The notes under the pieces are model-generated. The model worked only from the letters and a program-made list of their open reading frames with translations, was not told where the DNA came from and made no database searches. This document shows, in pieces, positions 1-8,500 of a DNA stretch of 64,000 bases. Position 1 is the first letter of the stretch; each line of letters begins with the position of its first letter. The translations under genes and the position numbers were made by a program. The stretch covers positions 3,020,268 through 3,084,267 of the forward strand of contig NZ_CP126242.1 of the NCBI RefSeq assembly GCF_030142045.1, given 5' to 3'. Source of the DNA: Arthrobacter sp. zg-Y919 (GTDB lineage: Bacteria; Actinomycetota; Actinomycetes; Actinomycetales; Micrococcaceae).

Positions 1-427
1 AGGTCGTGTAGTAGTCCACGGTGTCGGACTCGTTGATGAGCCGGTCGTAGGCAATGACGGGAATGTCCTGGGATTCCGCCGTCTCCAGCACGCCGGTCAG
101 CGTCGTGCCGTCGATGGAAGCGATCACGAGTGCCTCGGCCCCGCCGTTGATCATGTTTTCGATCTGCGAAACCTGGGTGGGAATGTCGTCGTTGGCGTAC
201 TGCAGGTCCACCTCGTAGCCGAGTTCCTCGAGCTGAGACTTGACGTTCTCGCCGTCGGCGATCCAGCGTTCGGACTGCTGCGTCGGCATGGCGACGCCGA
301 TCTTGGCTCCCTCGTTGGAGCCTTCGCCGGATTCACCCCCGCCGCGGTTGCCTGCGCAGGCGCTGAGGCTCAGCGCGAGCGTCAGGGATACTCCCCCGAT
401 GAGGGTTTGTTTCAGGGTCAGTGCCAT
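1..427 (-). CDS. chvE: Sugar ABC transporter substrate-binding lipoprotein (ChvE-like), partial
   Basis: Only the N-terminal 142 residues are visible; the gene runs off the left edge and its 3' end is missing. The start is ATG at 427 with GAAAGG eight bases upstream. Residues 1-24 form a lipoprotein signal peptide ending in a lipobox (LSAC, Cys24), so the mature protein should be lipid-anchored outside the membrane. The next segment starts [13 protein letters not shown] and continues into a type 1 periplasmic-binding fold, closest to the ChvE/multiple-monosaccharide binding group. It lies 47 bases downstream of araA on the same strand, so it probably captures arabinose or related sugars and is co-transcribed with araBDA. 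The exact sugar is an inference from this position. Confidence 0.85.
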   Translation of the reverse strand, partial: MALTLKQTLIGGVSLTLALSLSACAGNRGGGESGEGSNEGAKIGVAMPTQQSERWIADGENVKSQLEELGYEVDLQYANDDIPTQVSQIENMINGGAEALVIASIDGTTLTGVLETAESQDIPVIAYDRLINESDTVDYYTT

Positions 428-474
428 GGTTCTGCCTTTCGTGGTGCCTGGTCTGGTGGAGTGGGTAGTTGGGG

Positions 475-1989
475 TCAAAGCTTGGAGGCCAGCCGGTAAT
501 AGGCGGAGTTCCAGCGCACTTCCCGCTGGAACTCCCGCAGTTTGGTGTCGGCGTCGATGAGCAGCAGTTCGACGCCGGTCATCCCGGCGAAGTCCGTGAC
601 GACGTCCGCGCCGATCGCCGTGCTGAGGACCGTGTGGTGGGCGGCGCCGGCCGTGAGCCAGGCCGCGGCCGACGTCGGGAGGTCCGGGTCCGGACGCCAG
701 ACGGCGCGGGCGACCGGCAGGTTCGGCAGGGGTGCGTCCGGCGGCACCACCTCCACAGTGTTGGCGGTGAGCCGGAACCGGTCGCGCATGTCGGACATGG
801 CGACGACGACGCCGGGGCCCGGGTCCGTGTCGAAGACCAGCCGGACGGGGTCTTCCCGGTCCCCGATACCCAGCGGGTGGATTTCGAGTGCCGGCTTCTG
901 CGTGGTGAGGGTGGGGCAGATTTCCAGCATGTGCGCACCGAGGATTTTCTCCTCGCCGGGAACCAAGTGGTAGGTGTAGTCCTCCATCAGGGAAGCGCCG
1001 CCGGGAAGCCCTGCCCCCATGACCTTCGCGGCACGGACCAGCATGGCCGTTTTCCAGTCACCTTCGGCGCCGAAGCCGTAGCCGTGCGACATCAACCGCT
1101 GCACCGCGAGGCCGGGAAGCTGCCGAAGCCCGCCTAGATCCTCGAAGTTCGTGGTGAAGGCACCAAAGCCGCCTTCTTCCATGAACTGCAGGAGGCCAAG
1201 CTCCTGGCGGGCGCCGTACCGGAGCGATTCATGCCGTTCACCGCCGCGCCGCAGTTCAGGCACGACGTCGTAAAGTTCCTCATATTCGGCGACGAGCTTG
1301 TCCACGGCGTCGTCGGCCTGGGCGTCCACCACGGCTACGAGGTCGTTGACCCCCCAGCTGTTGACTGAGACGCCGAACTGCAGTTCCGCCTCGGTCTTGT
1401 CCCCTTCGGTAACCGCGACATTGCGCATGTTGTCGCCAAAGCGGGCGATCCGCAGGTCCTGGATGGCCGTCCGTCCCGCGCAGGCCCGCTGCCAGGAGGC
1501 GATCTGCCCGATGACCGCCGGTGCCGAGACATGCCCGACGACTGTTTTGCGCGGAACGTCGAGCCGGGTGGCGATGTAGCCGAACTCCCGGTCGCCATGG
1601 GCGGCCTGGTTCAGGTTCATGAAGTCGAAATCAATGTCGCTCCACGGCAGAGCAACGTTGATCTGGGTGTGCAGGTGCAGCAGCGGCTTGCGCAGTGCGT
1701 CCAGGCCGCTGATCCACATCTTGGCGGGGCTGAAGGTGTGCATCCAGGCGATGACGCCGATGGTGCGGGGTTCGGCGTTGGCTGCGAGCGCGGCGGAGCG
1801 GATGGACGCGGCGTCGGTCAGGGTTGGCTTCCAGATGATCCGGACGGGCAGGCCGGCGGATTCCAGCATGCCGACAATGGCCTGGGACTGCTCGGCGACC
1901 TGGCGGAGCGTGTCTTCGCCGTAGAGGTTTTGGCTGCCGGTAAGGAACCAGACCTCGTAGGGCTCGAGGGACGTGTCTAGCGGGCTCAC
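475..1989 (-). CDS. araA: L-arabinose isomerase
   Basis: AraA converts L-arabinose to L-ribulose, the first step of the arabinose pathway, in the cytoplasm. The 504-residue product has the usual family length. The family N-terminus [15 protein letters not shown] is near residue 12. The metal and catalytic region is recognisable: FEDL and [11 protein letters not shown] carry the active-site glutamates, and [12 protein letters not shown] carries a metal-binding histidine. The start is GTG at 1989 with AGGAG about 12 bases upstream, and it begins two bases after the araD stop. The gene order araB-araD-araA on one strand with short gaps or overlaps indicates one operon. Confidence 0.97.
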   Translation of the reverse strand: MSPLDTSLEPYEVWFLTGSQNLYGEDTLRQVAEQSQAIVGMLESAGLPVRIIWKPTLTDAASIRSAALAANAEPRTIGVIAWMHTFSPAKMWISGLDALRKPLLHLHTQINVALPWSDIDFDFMNLNQAAHGDREFGYIATRLDVPRKTVVGHVSAPAVIGQIASWQRACAGRTAIQDLRIARFGDNMRNVAVTEGDKTEAELQFGVSVNSWGVNDLVAVVDAQADDAVDKLVAEYEELYDVVPELRRGGERHESLRYGARQELGLLQFMEEGGFGAFTTNFEDLGGLRQLPGLAVQRLMSHGYGFGAEGDWKTAMLVRAAKVMGAGLPGGASLMEDYTYHLVPGEEKILGAHMLEICPTLTTQKPALEIHPLGIGDREDPVRLVFDTDPGPGVVVAMSDMRDRFRLTANTVEVVPPDAPLPNLPVARAVWRPDPDLPTSAAAWLTAGAAHHTVLSTAIGADVVTDFAGMTGVELLLIDADTKLREFQREVRWNSAYYRLASKL

Positions 1990-1991
1990 GG

Positions 1992-2762
1992 TTATGCGCT
2001 CCTGGAGGTTGTTGGGGCCGGTGTTGAAGCGGCGGGTTGTGGCGGGGCGGCCGGCGAAGCAGGTGCAGGGCCCGCCGGCTGGCCGTACACGTTCTGGTAC
2101 CGGTGGAAAAGGGAGTCGATGTCGGCGGGGTCCAGGGGCACCGGCTCACCGAGCTGCCGGGAGAGGTGGACCGTGCGCGCGACGTCCTCGAGCATGACCG
2201 CGGCCTTGACCGCGTCGCGGGCATCCCGGCCCACGGTGAACGGGCCGTGGTTGCGCATAAGGACGGCACGGGACCGGTGGCCCGCCAGGGTGGACACAAT
2301 GCCCCGTCCGATGGAGTCGTCCCCGATGACGGCGAAGGGACCCACGGGGATCTCGCCGCCGAATTCGTCGGCCATGGCCGTCAGGACGCAGGGCACGGAT
2401 TCTCCCCGGGCGGCCCAGGCCGTGGCGTAGGGCGAGTGCGTGTGGACCACTCCCCCGACGTCGGGCATGTGCCGGTAGACGTAGGCGTGCGCGGCGGTGT
2501 CGCTGGAAGGTGCCAGCCCGGCACCGGGGGTGCCGGGAACGGGGCTGCCGTCCAGGGTGCACAGGATCATGTTCCCGGCGGTGAGGTCGTCGTAGCCCAC
2601 TCCGCTGGGCTTGATGACGAAGAACTCGGTGCCCGGGACCCGCCCGGAAATGTTTCCGGCAGTCCAGGCAACCAGGCCATACCGGACCAGTTCGGCGTGC
2701 AGGCCGGCGACTTCGGTCCGGATCTGCTGTATCCGTTCCTCGACGGAAGCCGTCACGCTCAT
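1992..2762 (-). CDS. araD: L-ribulose-5-phosphate 4-epimerase
   Basis: This class II aldolase-family enzyme turns L-ribulose 5-phosphate into D-xylulose 5-phosphate, feeding arabinose into the pentose phosphate pathway. The zinc-ligand pair appears in [11 protein letters not shown] and the third histidine in [10 protein letters not shown]. The substrate loop GNISGRVPG sits near residue 38. The protein has 256 residues, slightly longer than the usual 230 or so because of a Pro/Ala-rich tail. Its ATG overlaps the araB stop (ATGA), so translation is likely coupled to araB. Confidence 0.95.
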   Translation of the reverse strand: MSVTASVEERIQQIRTEVAGLHAELVRYGLVAWTAGNISGRVPGTEFFVIKPSGVGYDDLTAGNMILCTLDGSPVPGTPGAGLAPSSDTAAHAYVYRHMPDVGGVVHTHSPYATAWAARGESVPCVLTAMADEFGGEIPVGPFAVIGDDSIGRGIVSTLAGHRSRAVLMRNHGPFTVGRDARDAVKAAVMLEDVARTVHLSRQLGEPVPLDPADIDSLFHRYQNVYGQPAGPAPASPAAPPQPAASTPAPTTSRSA

Positions 2763-4447
2763 GCGGACACCTCGCGGACCTTGCGGGCCGAACGCCGCAG
2801 GGCTTTCAGCCGGTGCATGACGTCGTTGCCGCCGCGCCCGAAGTAGTCGTGCAGGGTTACGTATTCCGCGTACAACCGGCTGTAGGTCTGGGCACGTGCG
2901 GGATCCGGAAGGTAGGCATTGTGCTCCACCCGGCCCATGGCCGCAGCGGCCGCACGGACGTTGGGGTAGGCGCCGGCCGCGACCGCCGCGTGGATCGCGG
3001 AGCCCAGCGCCGGACCCTGGTCGCTGCCGATCACGGAGATCGGCATGTCCAGGACATCGGCATAGACCTGCATCAGGAACCGGTTCTTGACCAGCCCGCC
3101 GGCCGCGATGAACTCCGTGACCGGGACGCCGGAGGCGGCAAAGGTTTCAATGATGGTGCGGGTGCCGAAGGCGGTGGCTTCGAACAGCGCCCGGTAGACC
3201 TCATGCGGGCGGGTGGCGAGGGTAAGCCCTACCAGCAGCCCGGAAAGTTCGTGGTCCACGAGCACCGACCGGTTGCCCGACTGCCAGTCCAGGGCCAGGA
3301 GCCCATGGGCGCCCACCTCTTCCCGGCCCGCCTGCTCCGTCAGCAGTTCATGGACGCTGAGTCCGCGTGCGGCGGCTTCTTCCGTCACCTCCGGCGGAAC
3401 GAAGTGTTTGGTGAACCAGCCGAAGATGTCACCCACACCCGACTGGCCGGCTTCGTACCCATAGAGGCCGTCCACAATTCCGCCGTCGACCACGCCGCAC
3501 ATCCCCGGGACCTCCCGCAGGACGTCCGCGCTCATGACGTGGCAGGTGGAGGTCCCCATGATCGCCACCATCTGTCCCGGAGACGCTGCTCCGGCGGCCG
3601 GGGCGCAGACATGGGCGTCCACGTTGCCCACGGCAACTGGGATGCCTTCCGGCAGCCCGGTCCAGGCTGCGGCCTCGGCGCTCAGGGTTCCCGCCGCCGA
3701 GCCGAGGCTTCCGATCGGGTGTTCCAGCTTTTCCTCGACAAAGCCGGCAAAACCGGGGTTCAGTGCGGCCAGGAAACCGCGGTCGGGGTAGACCCCGTCC
3801 TGCAGGATTCCCTTATAGCCGGCCGAACAGGCGTTGCGTACGTAGCTGCCGGTGAGCTGCCAGACAATCCAGTCGGCGGCCTCCACCCAATGCTCCATCA
3901 GGCCGTACAGCTCGGGATCGTCTTCGAGCAGCTCCAGGCCCTTGGCGAATTCCCATTCACTCGAAATCAATCCGCCGTACCGCGGCAGCCAGGCTTCCCC
4001 GCGGTCTTCCGCCAGGCGGTTGATCCGGTCCGCCTGCGCCTGGGCGGCATGGTGGCGCCAAAGCTTTACATACGCATGCGGCCGGTCTTCGAGCCCGGGC
4101 AGTTCGTTCAGCGGTGTTCCGTCCGCTGTGGTGGGGACCATGGTGCAGGCCGTGAAATCTGTTCCCACTCCGATGATGGACTCCGGTGCGGCGCCGGCGG
4201 CCCGGACCGCGGCGGGCACGGCCTGCTGCAGGACCTCCCTGTAGTCGGCCGGAACCTGCAGGGCCCACTCGGGCGGCAGCGGTTCCCCGGTGGCTGCCAG
4301 GACCGTATCCATGACCCCGTGCCGGTAGGCATGGACCGCGGAACCCATTTCGGCGCCGTCGTGCACCCGCACAACGACTGCACGGCCGGAAAGAGTGCCG
4401 TAATCGATGCCCACCACGTAGGTGGGCGCACTGCCGGGCTGGCTCAC
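2759..4447 (-). CDS. araB: Ribulokinase
   Basis: AraB phosphorylates L-ribulose. The 562-residue protein is an FGGY-family kinase: the N-terminal ATPase motif is GIDYGTLSGRAVVV near residue 13, the second domain contains GNVDAHVCAPAAG and MGTSTCHVM, and the ribulokinase-type ALDWQSGNRS follows. The start is GTG at 4447 with GAGG about eight bases upstream. It is the first gene of the araBDA unit. The 149-base gap before it contains two palindromes that could be operators for the regulator at 4597-5643. Confidence 0.96.
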   Translation of the reverse strand: MSQPGSAPTYVVGIDYGTLSGRAVVVRVHDGAEMGSAVHAYRHGVMDTVLAATGEPLPPEWALQVPADYREVLQQAVPAAVRAAGAAPESIIGVGTDFTACTMVPTTADGTPLNELPGLEDRPHAYVKLWRHHAAQAQADRINRLAEDRGEAWLPRYGGLISSEWEFAKGLELLEDDPELYGLMEHWVEAADWIVWQLTGSYVRNACSAGYKGILQDGVYPDRGFLAALNPGFAGFVEEKLEHPIGSLGSAAGTLSAEAAAWTGLPEGIPVAVGNVDAHVCAPAAGAASPGQMVAIMGTSTCHVMSADVLREVPGMCGVVDGGIVDGLYGYEAGQSGVGDIFGWFTKHFVPPEVTEEAAARGLSVHELLTEQAGREEVGAHGLLALDWQSGNRSVLVDHELSGLLVGLTLATRPHEVYRALFEATAFGTRTIIETFAASGVPVTEFIAAGGLVKNRFLMQVYADVLDMPISVIGSDQGPALGSAIHAAVAAGAYPNVRAAAAAMGRVEHNAYLPDPARAQTYSRLYAEYVTLHDYFGRGGNDVMHRLKALRRSARKVREVSA

Positions 4448-4501
4448 GGTGACCTCATTGTCATCTGGTTGTCATCTGGACCGCCACCGCCATCCGGGCG
4501 T

Positions 4502-4517
4502 ATGTGAACGGTCACAT
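4502..4517. promoter_or_regulatory. Palindromic operator candidate upstream of araB
   Basis: ATGTGAACGGTCACAT is a 16-bp near-perfect palindrome: only the two bases flanking the central CG break symmetry. A CG-centred palindrome of this size is the usual LacI-family operator shape. It lies 55 bases upstream of araB and directly downstream of a LacI-type regulator gene. Confidence 0.55.
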
Positions 4518-4546
4518 TGATATTTCCAGTCAGGCTACCAACCAAA

Positions 4547-4562
4547 TGTGGCGCAGGCCACA
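4547..4562. promoter_or_regulatory. Second palindrome upstream of araB
   Basis: TGTGGCGCAGGCCACA has six-base inverted arms around GCAG. Its centre is 45 bp from the centre of the palindrome at 4502-4517, so the two could act as a pair around the araB promoter. No clear -10/-35 pair could be assigned. Confidence 0.35.
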
Positions 4563-4596
4563 CCTAGAGGTCACGTTTTGGTTACGGGTGCGCCGG

Positions 4597-5643
4597 TCAG
4601 ATCCGGTCGTGCTCCGCAGCGGGAGCCGCCGTGGACCCGCGGCGGATGAAACGCGGGGCCACGTCCCCGAGGGTGACCGGGCCTTCCCCACGCAGCTCGG
4701 CCAGCAGCACGGCAATGCAGCGGCGGCCCAGCTCCGGGAAATCCTGGCGGATGGTGGTCAGGGGCGGCAGAAAATGCGCGGCTTCAGGGACATCGTCGAA
4801 TCCCACCACGCTGAGGTCCTCGGGAACCCCCAGTCCGGCGTCCGCATAGGCATGCACGATGCCGAGGGCAATGTGGTCGTTACCGCAGACGACGGCGCTG
4901 AACGTGCGCTGCTGCCTCAGCTCGAGCCCCACCCGGTAGCCGGAATCCGCCGTCCACTCCCCCGCGGAGAGGATTGCCGGCTCCAGTCCCCATTCCGCCA
5001 TCTCCTCCAGGTAGCCCTGCCGCCGGGCCTCGGTTTCCACCCATTCCCCCGGCCCGGGCACGTGCACCACCCGCCGGTGGCCTAGTTCCAGGAGGTGGCG
5101 TGTCGCCAGCCGTGCGCCGGCCAGCTGATCCACGGACATGCGGTGGTCCTCGCCGTGCAGGGAATGCACGGTGACAAACGGGATGCGGATGGACAGCTTC
5201 TCGATGACCTCCAGCGTGCGGGCCTGGGGAGCCAGCACCACAAGGCCCTCCACGGCATGGCTCATCAGCCGGTCCAGCGCCGCTTCGATGGACCGGTGGT
5301 CCGCTTTGTCGATGTAGGCGGGGTCCACTACGTAACCCGCCGCGTTGGCAGCCGTCTGCACTGCCTGCAGGCTCGCCGTCGGACCGTACTCCACTCCCGA
5401 GGCAACCAGGGCGCCGATAATCCGGGATTCCTTGGTGACCAAAGCCCTGGCCGCACGGTTGGGGCGGAACTGCAGCTCCTCCATGGCGTCAAGCACCCGC
5501 TGGCGGGTGCTCTCGCGCAGATTGGAGTGCCCATTGATCACGCGTGACACGGTCTGGTGGGAAACCCCTGCCGCGGCCGCAACGTCGCGGATATTGGGGG
5601 CACGCCGATGGCTTACGGAGCCGGTACTTCCCTCAGAAACCAT
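4597..5643 (-). CDS. LacI-family transcriptional regulator, probable arabinose repressor
   Basis: The 348-residue product has an N-terminal LacI helix-turn-helix (NIRDVAAAAGVSHQTVSRV, then INGHSNLRE) and a periplasmic-binding-like effector domain. The C-terminal part includes VVCGNDHIALGIVHAYADAG and VGFDDVPEA, both typical of the family. I chose the ATG at 5643 rather than the one at 5679: only the former has a GGAG upstream, and the extra 12 residues precede the DNA-binding domain. It is encoded directly upstream of araBDA on the same strand, so it is probably their arabinose-responsive repressor; the effector is inferred from position. Confidence 0.9.
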   Translation of the reverse strand: MVSEGSTGSVSHRRAPNIRDVAAAAGVSHQTVSRVINGHSNLRESTRQRVLDAMEELQFRPNRAARALVTKESRIIGALVASGVEYGPTASLQAVQTAANAAGYVVDPAYIDKADHRSIEAALDRLMSHAVEGLVVLAPQARTLEVIEKLSIRIPFVTVHSLHGEDHRMSVDQLAGARLATRHLLELGHRRVVHVPGPGEWVETEARRQGYLEEMAEWGLEPAILSAGEWTADSGYRVGLELRQQRTFSAVVCGNDHIALGIVHAYADAGLGVPEDLSVVGFDDVPEAAHFLPPLTTIRQDFPELGRRCIAVLLAELRGEGPVTLGDVAPRFIRRGSTAAPAAEHDRI

Positions 5644-5753
5644 AATCAGAACCGTACTCCACGGCAGGGTTCCCGACATCCGCCGCAGCCGGGTGAGGTC
5701 CGCGGTCTCCGCTTCTGGACAGTGGATGCGGCACAGGTCTAACGTTGGTCCTC

Positions 5754-7751
5754 GTGCTCACATTCTTCAATGCGCTCAGGCGCATTCTGGTCGGGCGTCC
5801 TTACGGCAACGAACGGCTCTCGCACACCCTTCTCCCCAAGCGGATTGCGCTCCCTGTTTTTGCCTCGGACGCCCTGTCGTCGGCTGCCTACGCACCCGAC
5901 GAAATCCTGCTTACCCTGGCACTGGCCGGCGTCGCTGCGGTGACCCTCTCCCCCTGGGTGGGTCTGGCCGTCATTGTTGTGCTGCTCACGGTGGTGGCAT
6001 CCTACCGGCAGAATGTACGTGCCTATCCCTCCGGCGGCGGCGACTACGAAATTGCCAGCACCAACCTGGGCAAGCCCGCCGGCCTGACCGTTGCCTCCGC
6101 ACTGCTGGTGGATTATGTGCTCACTGTGGCGGTGTCGATGTCCTCGGCGGCGTCCTACCTGGTGACGGCCATCCCGGCACTGCACGGCACCCAGGCCACC
6201 ATCGCCGTCATCGGGGTGGCCGTCCTGGTCCTGGTGAACCTGCGCGGCATCCGGGAAGCCGGTGCCTTGTTTGCCGTACCCACCTACATCTTCATGGCTT
6301 CCGTACTGGGCATGTGCCTCACCGGCTTCGTCCAGTTCCTCAGCGGAGACCTCCAGCGGGCCCCTTCTGCCTCCTTCGAACTGGTGCGGGAATCCGCTTA
6401 CGACGAAGGGCTCGTCGGCCTGGCCGGCGCCCTGCTGCTGCTGCGCGCCTTCTCCTCAGGCGCAGCCGCACTCACCGGCGTCGAGGCGATCAGCAACGGC
6501 GTACCGACTTTCCGCAAACCCAAGAGCGCCAATGCCGCCACCACCCTGCTGCTCCTGGGCGTGATTTCCGCTGCCATGATCAGCGGAATCATCGCCATGG
6601 CCAACCTCACCAAGGTCCATGTGGCACAGGACCCGGCCACGCAGCTCACGGCCAACGGTTCCCCGGTCGGTGAGCAGTACGTGCAGCATCCGGTCATCAG
6701 CCAGCTGGCTGAAACCATCTTCGGCGGCGGCAGCATCGCGTTCTACCTGGTGGTCGCTTCCACGGGGCTCATCCTGGTGTTCGCCTCCAACACCGCTTTC
6801 AACGGTTTCCCGGTGCTTGCCTCGATCCTGGCCAAGGACGGGTTCCTGCCCCGGCAGATGCGCACGCGCGGGGACCGGCTGGCCTTCAGCAACGGCATCA
6901 TCGCCCTCGGCCTGGGCGCGCTGGTGCTCATCGTGGCCTTCGATGCGGACGTCACCCAGCTGATCCAGCTCTACATTGTGGGAGTGTTCGTCTCCTTCAC
7001 CGCCAGCCAGCTGGGTATGCTCCGGCACTGGACCGGCAAGCTGCGCACCGAGCGGGACAAGGATGCACGGCACCGGATGCAGCGCTCAAGGGCCATTAAT
7101 GCCATCGGTTTCGGTATGACCGCGTTGGTGCTGCTCATCGTGATTGTCACCAAGTTCACCCACGGCGCGTGGATCGCCCTGCTGGCCATGGCCGTGCTGT
7201 ACGTGATTATGTACAGCATCCGGGCCCACTACGACACGGTCGCCCGTGAACTGGCGCTCGACGACGGCGAGCACGGGCTCGCGCTGCCGTCCCGCGTCAA
7301 TGCCGTGATCCTGATTTCGCAGGTCCACAAGCCCGCACTGCGGGCTATTGCCTATGCACGCGCGTCCCGCCCCTCAAGCCTGAACGCCATCATCGTGGAC
7401 CTGGATCCGGAAGACACCCAGCGCACCCTGGATGATTGGGAGCGGCTGCAGATTCCGGTGCCCCTCACGGTGCTTTCCTCGCCCTACCGCGAGACCATTT
7501 CCCCCGTGCTGTCCTACCTCCGCGATGCCCGCCGCAATGCGCCGCGGGAACTGTTCGTGGTCTACATCCCCGAGTACGTGGTGGGCCGCTGGTGGGAACA
7601 GCTGGTGCATAACCAGACCGCCCTGCGCATCAAGGCCCGGCTGCACTTTGAGCCGTCCATCATGGTCGCCAGCGTGCCCTGGCAGCTTGCCTCCAGCCAC
7701 GACGCCCACGGCCAGCCAGCCGGCGGACCCGGGGCGAACAACCGGGGCTAG
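5754..7751 (+). CDS. KimA-type APC-superfamily potassium transporter
   Basis: A 665-residue membrane protein with about 12 hydrophobic segments followed by a soluble C-terminal region from about residue 490. Several stretches match the Bacillus KimA (YdaO) family: SDALSSAAYAPDEIL, SYRQNVRAYPSGGGDYEIA and LLVDYVLTVAVSMSSA. KimA proteins are high-affinity K+/H+ symporters inhibited by cyclic di-AMP binding to the cytoplasmic domain. Whether c-di-AMP binds here cannot be judged by eye. The start is uncertain: GTG at 5754 is preferred, TTG at 5745 is the alternative, and neither has a strong ribosome binding site. It is divergent from the LacI regulator and has only about 110 bases of upstream DNA. 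Confidence 0.8.
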   Translation: MLTFFNALRRILVGRPYGNERLSHTLLPKRIALPVFASDALSSAAYAPDEILLTLALAGVAAVTLSPWVGLAVIVVLLTVVASYRQNVRAYPSGGGDYEIASTNLGKPAGLTVASALLVDYVLTVAVSMSSAASYLVTAIPALHGTQATIAVIGVAVLVLVNLRGIREAGALFAVPTYIFMASVLGMCLTGFVQFLSGDLQRAPSASFELVRESAYDEGLVGLAGALLLLRAFSSGAAALTGVEAISNGVPTFRKPKSANAATTLLLLGVISAAMISGIIAMANLTKVHVAQDPATQLTANGSPVGEQYVQHPVISQLAETIFGGGSIAFYLVVASTGLILVFASNTAFNGFPVLASILAKDGFLPRQMRTRGDRLAFSNGIIALGLGALVLIVAFDADVTQLIQLYIVGVFVSFTASQLGMLRHWTGKLRTERDKDARHRMQRSRAINAIGFGMTALVLLIVIVTKFTHGAWIALLAMAVLYVIMYSIRAHYDTVARELALDDGEHGLALPSRVNAVILISQVHKPALRAIAYARASRPSSLNAIIVDLDPEDTQRTLDDWERLQIPVPLTVLSSPYRETISPVLSYLRDARRNAPRELFVVYIPEYVVGRWWEQLVHNQTALRIKARLHFEPSIMVASVPWQLASSHDAHGQPAGGPGANNRG

Positions 7752-7813
7752 GCACGCCGCGCTGCCCCGGGGCTACGGCGCTGCTCCTGCGCTACTGAAC
7801 TGCCACGATGCTG

Positions 7814-8440
7814 CTACTGCAGGGCGTCTTTGCGCCCGGCCAGCACGGACCGGTAGGCGTACTCGGTGAGCCGGCCGTCCTGGACTGCCTGCTCGACTGC
7901 CGCGAAGGAACGCGGACCGTCGTCACCGCTGTACGGGAAGTGGATGAGCTCGGCGATGAGCTCCCATTCCTCGGTGATGGAATCGATGAGATCACCGGGA
8001 GTCTCCTCGGCTGAGGGTCCCCCGCCCAGGACCGTCCAGTCACCCTCCGGCACCCGGTAGGCCTGCAGCCGGTCCAGGTCCGCTTCGAGCTCCGCCAGGG
8101 AGGCGTATTCCGTCTGTGCGACCGGCGGCACGGAGCCGTCCGGCGTCGCCAGCTGGCTGACGAAGGTGTCCTCGGAGGACGGGTAAATGGACGTGGGTAC
8201 CGGTTCGCCTTCCTCCAGGTAGGCGGGAAGCTGGGAGGGCATCCAGTACCAGGCGTCGCCCTGGTCCGGTCCGCCCGGCTGGTCCCGCTCGCTGATCCAG
8301 CCGCGGGCCGTGAGCAGTGCCTCTGCGTCGTCGCTGAAATAGGCGGTTTCGCCGCGCAGCAGCGCATTGACCTCATGCTCGGCGCGGCGGGCCTGCTTCT
8401 TCTTGGAGACGGCCTTCTTACGGGGCTTTGACTTGGGCAC
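7814..8440 (-). CDS. Conserved hypothetical protein
   Basis: I do not recognise a named family. The 208-residue product starts with a very basic tail (MPKSKPRKKAVSKKKQARRA) and continues as an acidic soluble protein without signal peptide or membrane segment. Recognisable landmarks are a WYWMPSQLPAY segment near residue 64 and a Glu-rich helix near residue 115. The start is GTG at 8440 with AGGAG upstream. It follows dnaB on the same strand after a 60-base gap and converges with the potassium transporter. The basic tail could contact nucleic acid, but nothing else supports that. Confidence 0.75.
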   Translation of the reverse strand: MPKSKPRKKAVSKKKQARRAEHEVNALLRGETAYFSDDAEALLTARGWISERDQPGGPDQGDAWYWMPSQLPAYLEEGEPVPTSIYPSSEDTFVSQLATPDGSVPPVAQTEYASLAELEADLDRLQAYRVPEGDWTVLGGGPSAEETPGDLIDSITEEWELIAELIHFPYSGDDGPRSFAAVEQAVQDGRLTEYAYRSVLAGRKDALQ

Positions 8441-8500
8441 GGCGGGATCTCCTGCGGCTGTGGGGGAAACGGGTGGAGGCGGTGGGGGTGCGGGGGCGGG

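Noticed and set aside
2813..4507. 564-codon ORF opposite araB
   Set aside because: It is a GC-rich shadow frame on the other strand of a certain gene; the same applies to the long antisense ORFs opposite murJ (34930-36669) and cwlM/trxA (39325-41079).
5644..5753. ydaO/c-di-AMP riboswitch upstream of the potassium transporter
   Set aside because: The gap is only about 110 bases, and no riboswitch-like structure or expression platform could be seen.
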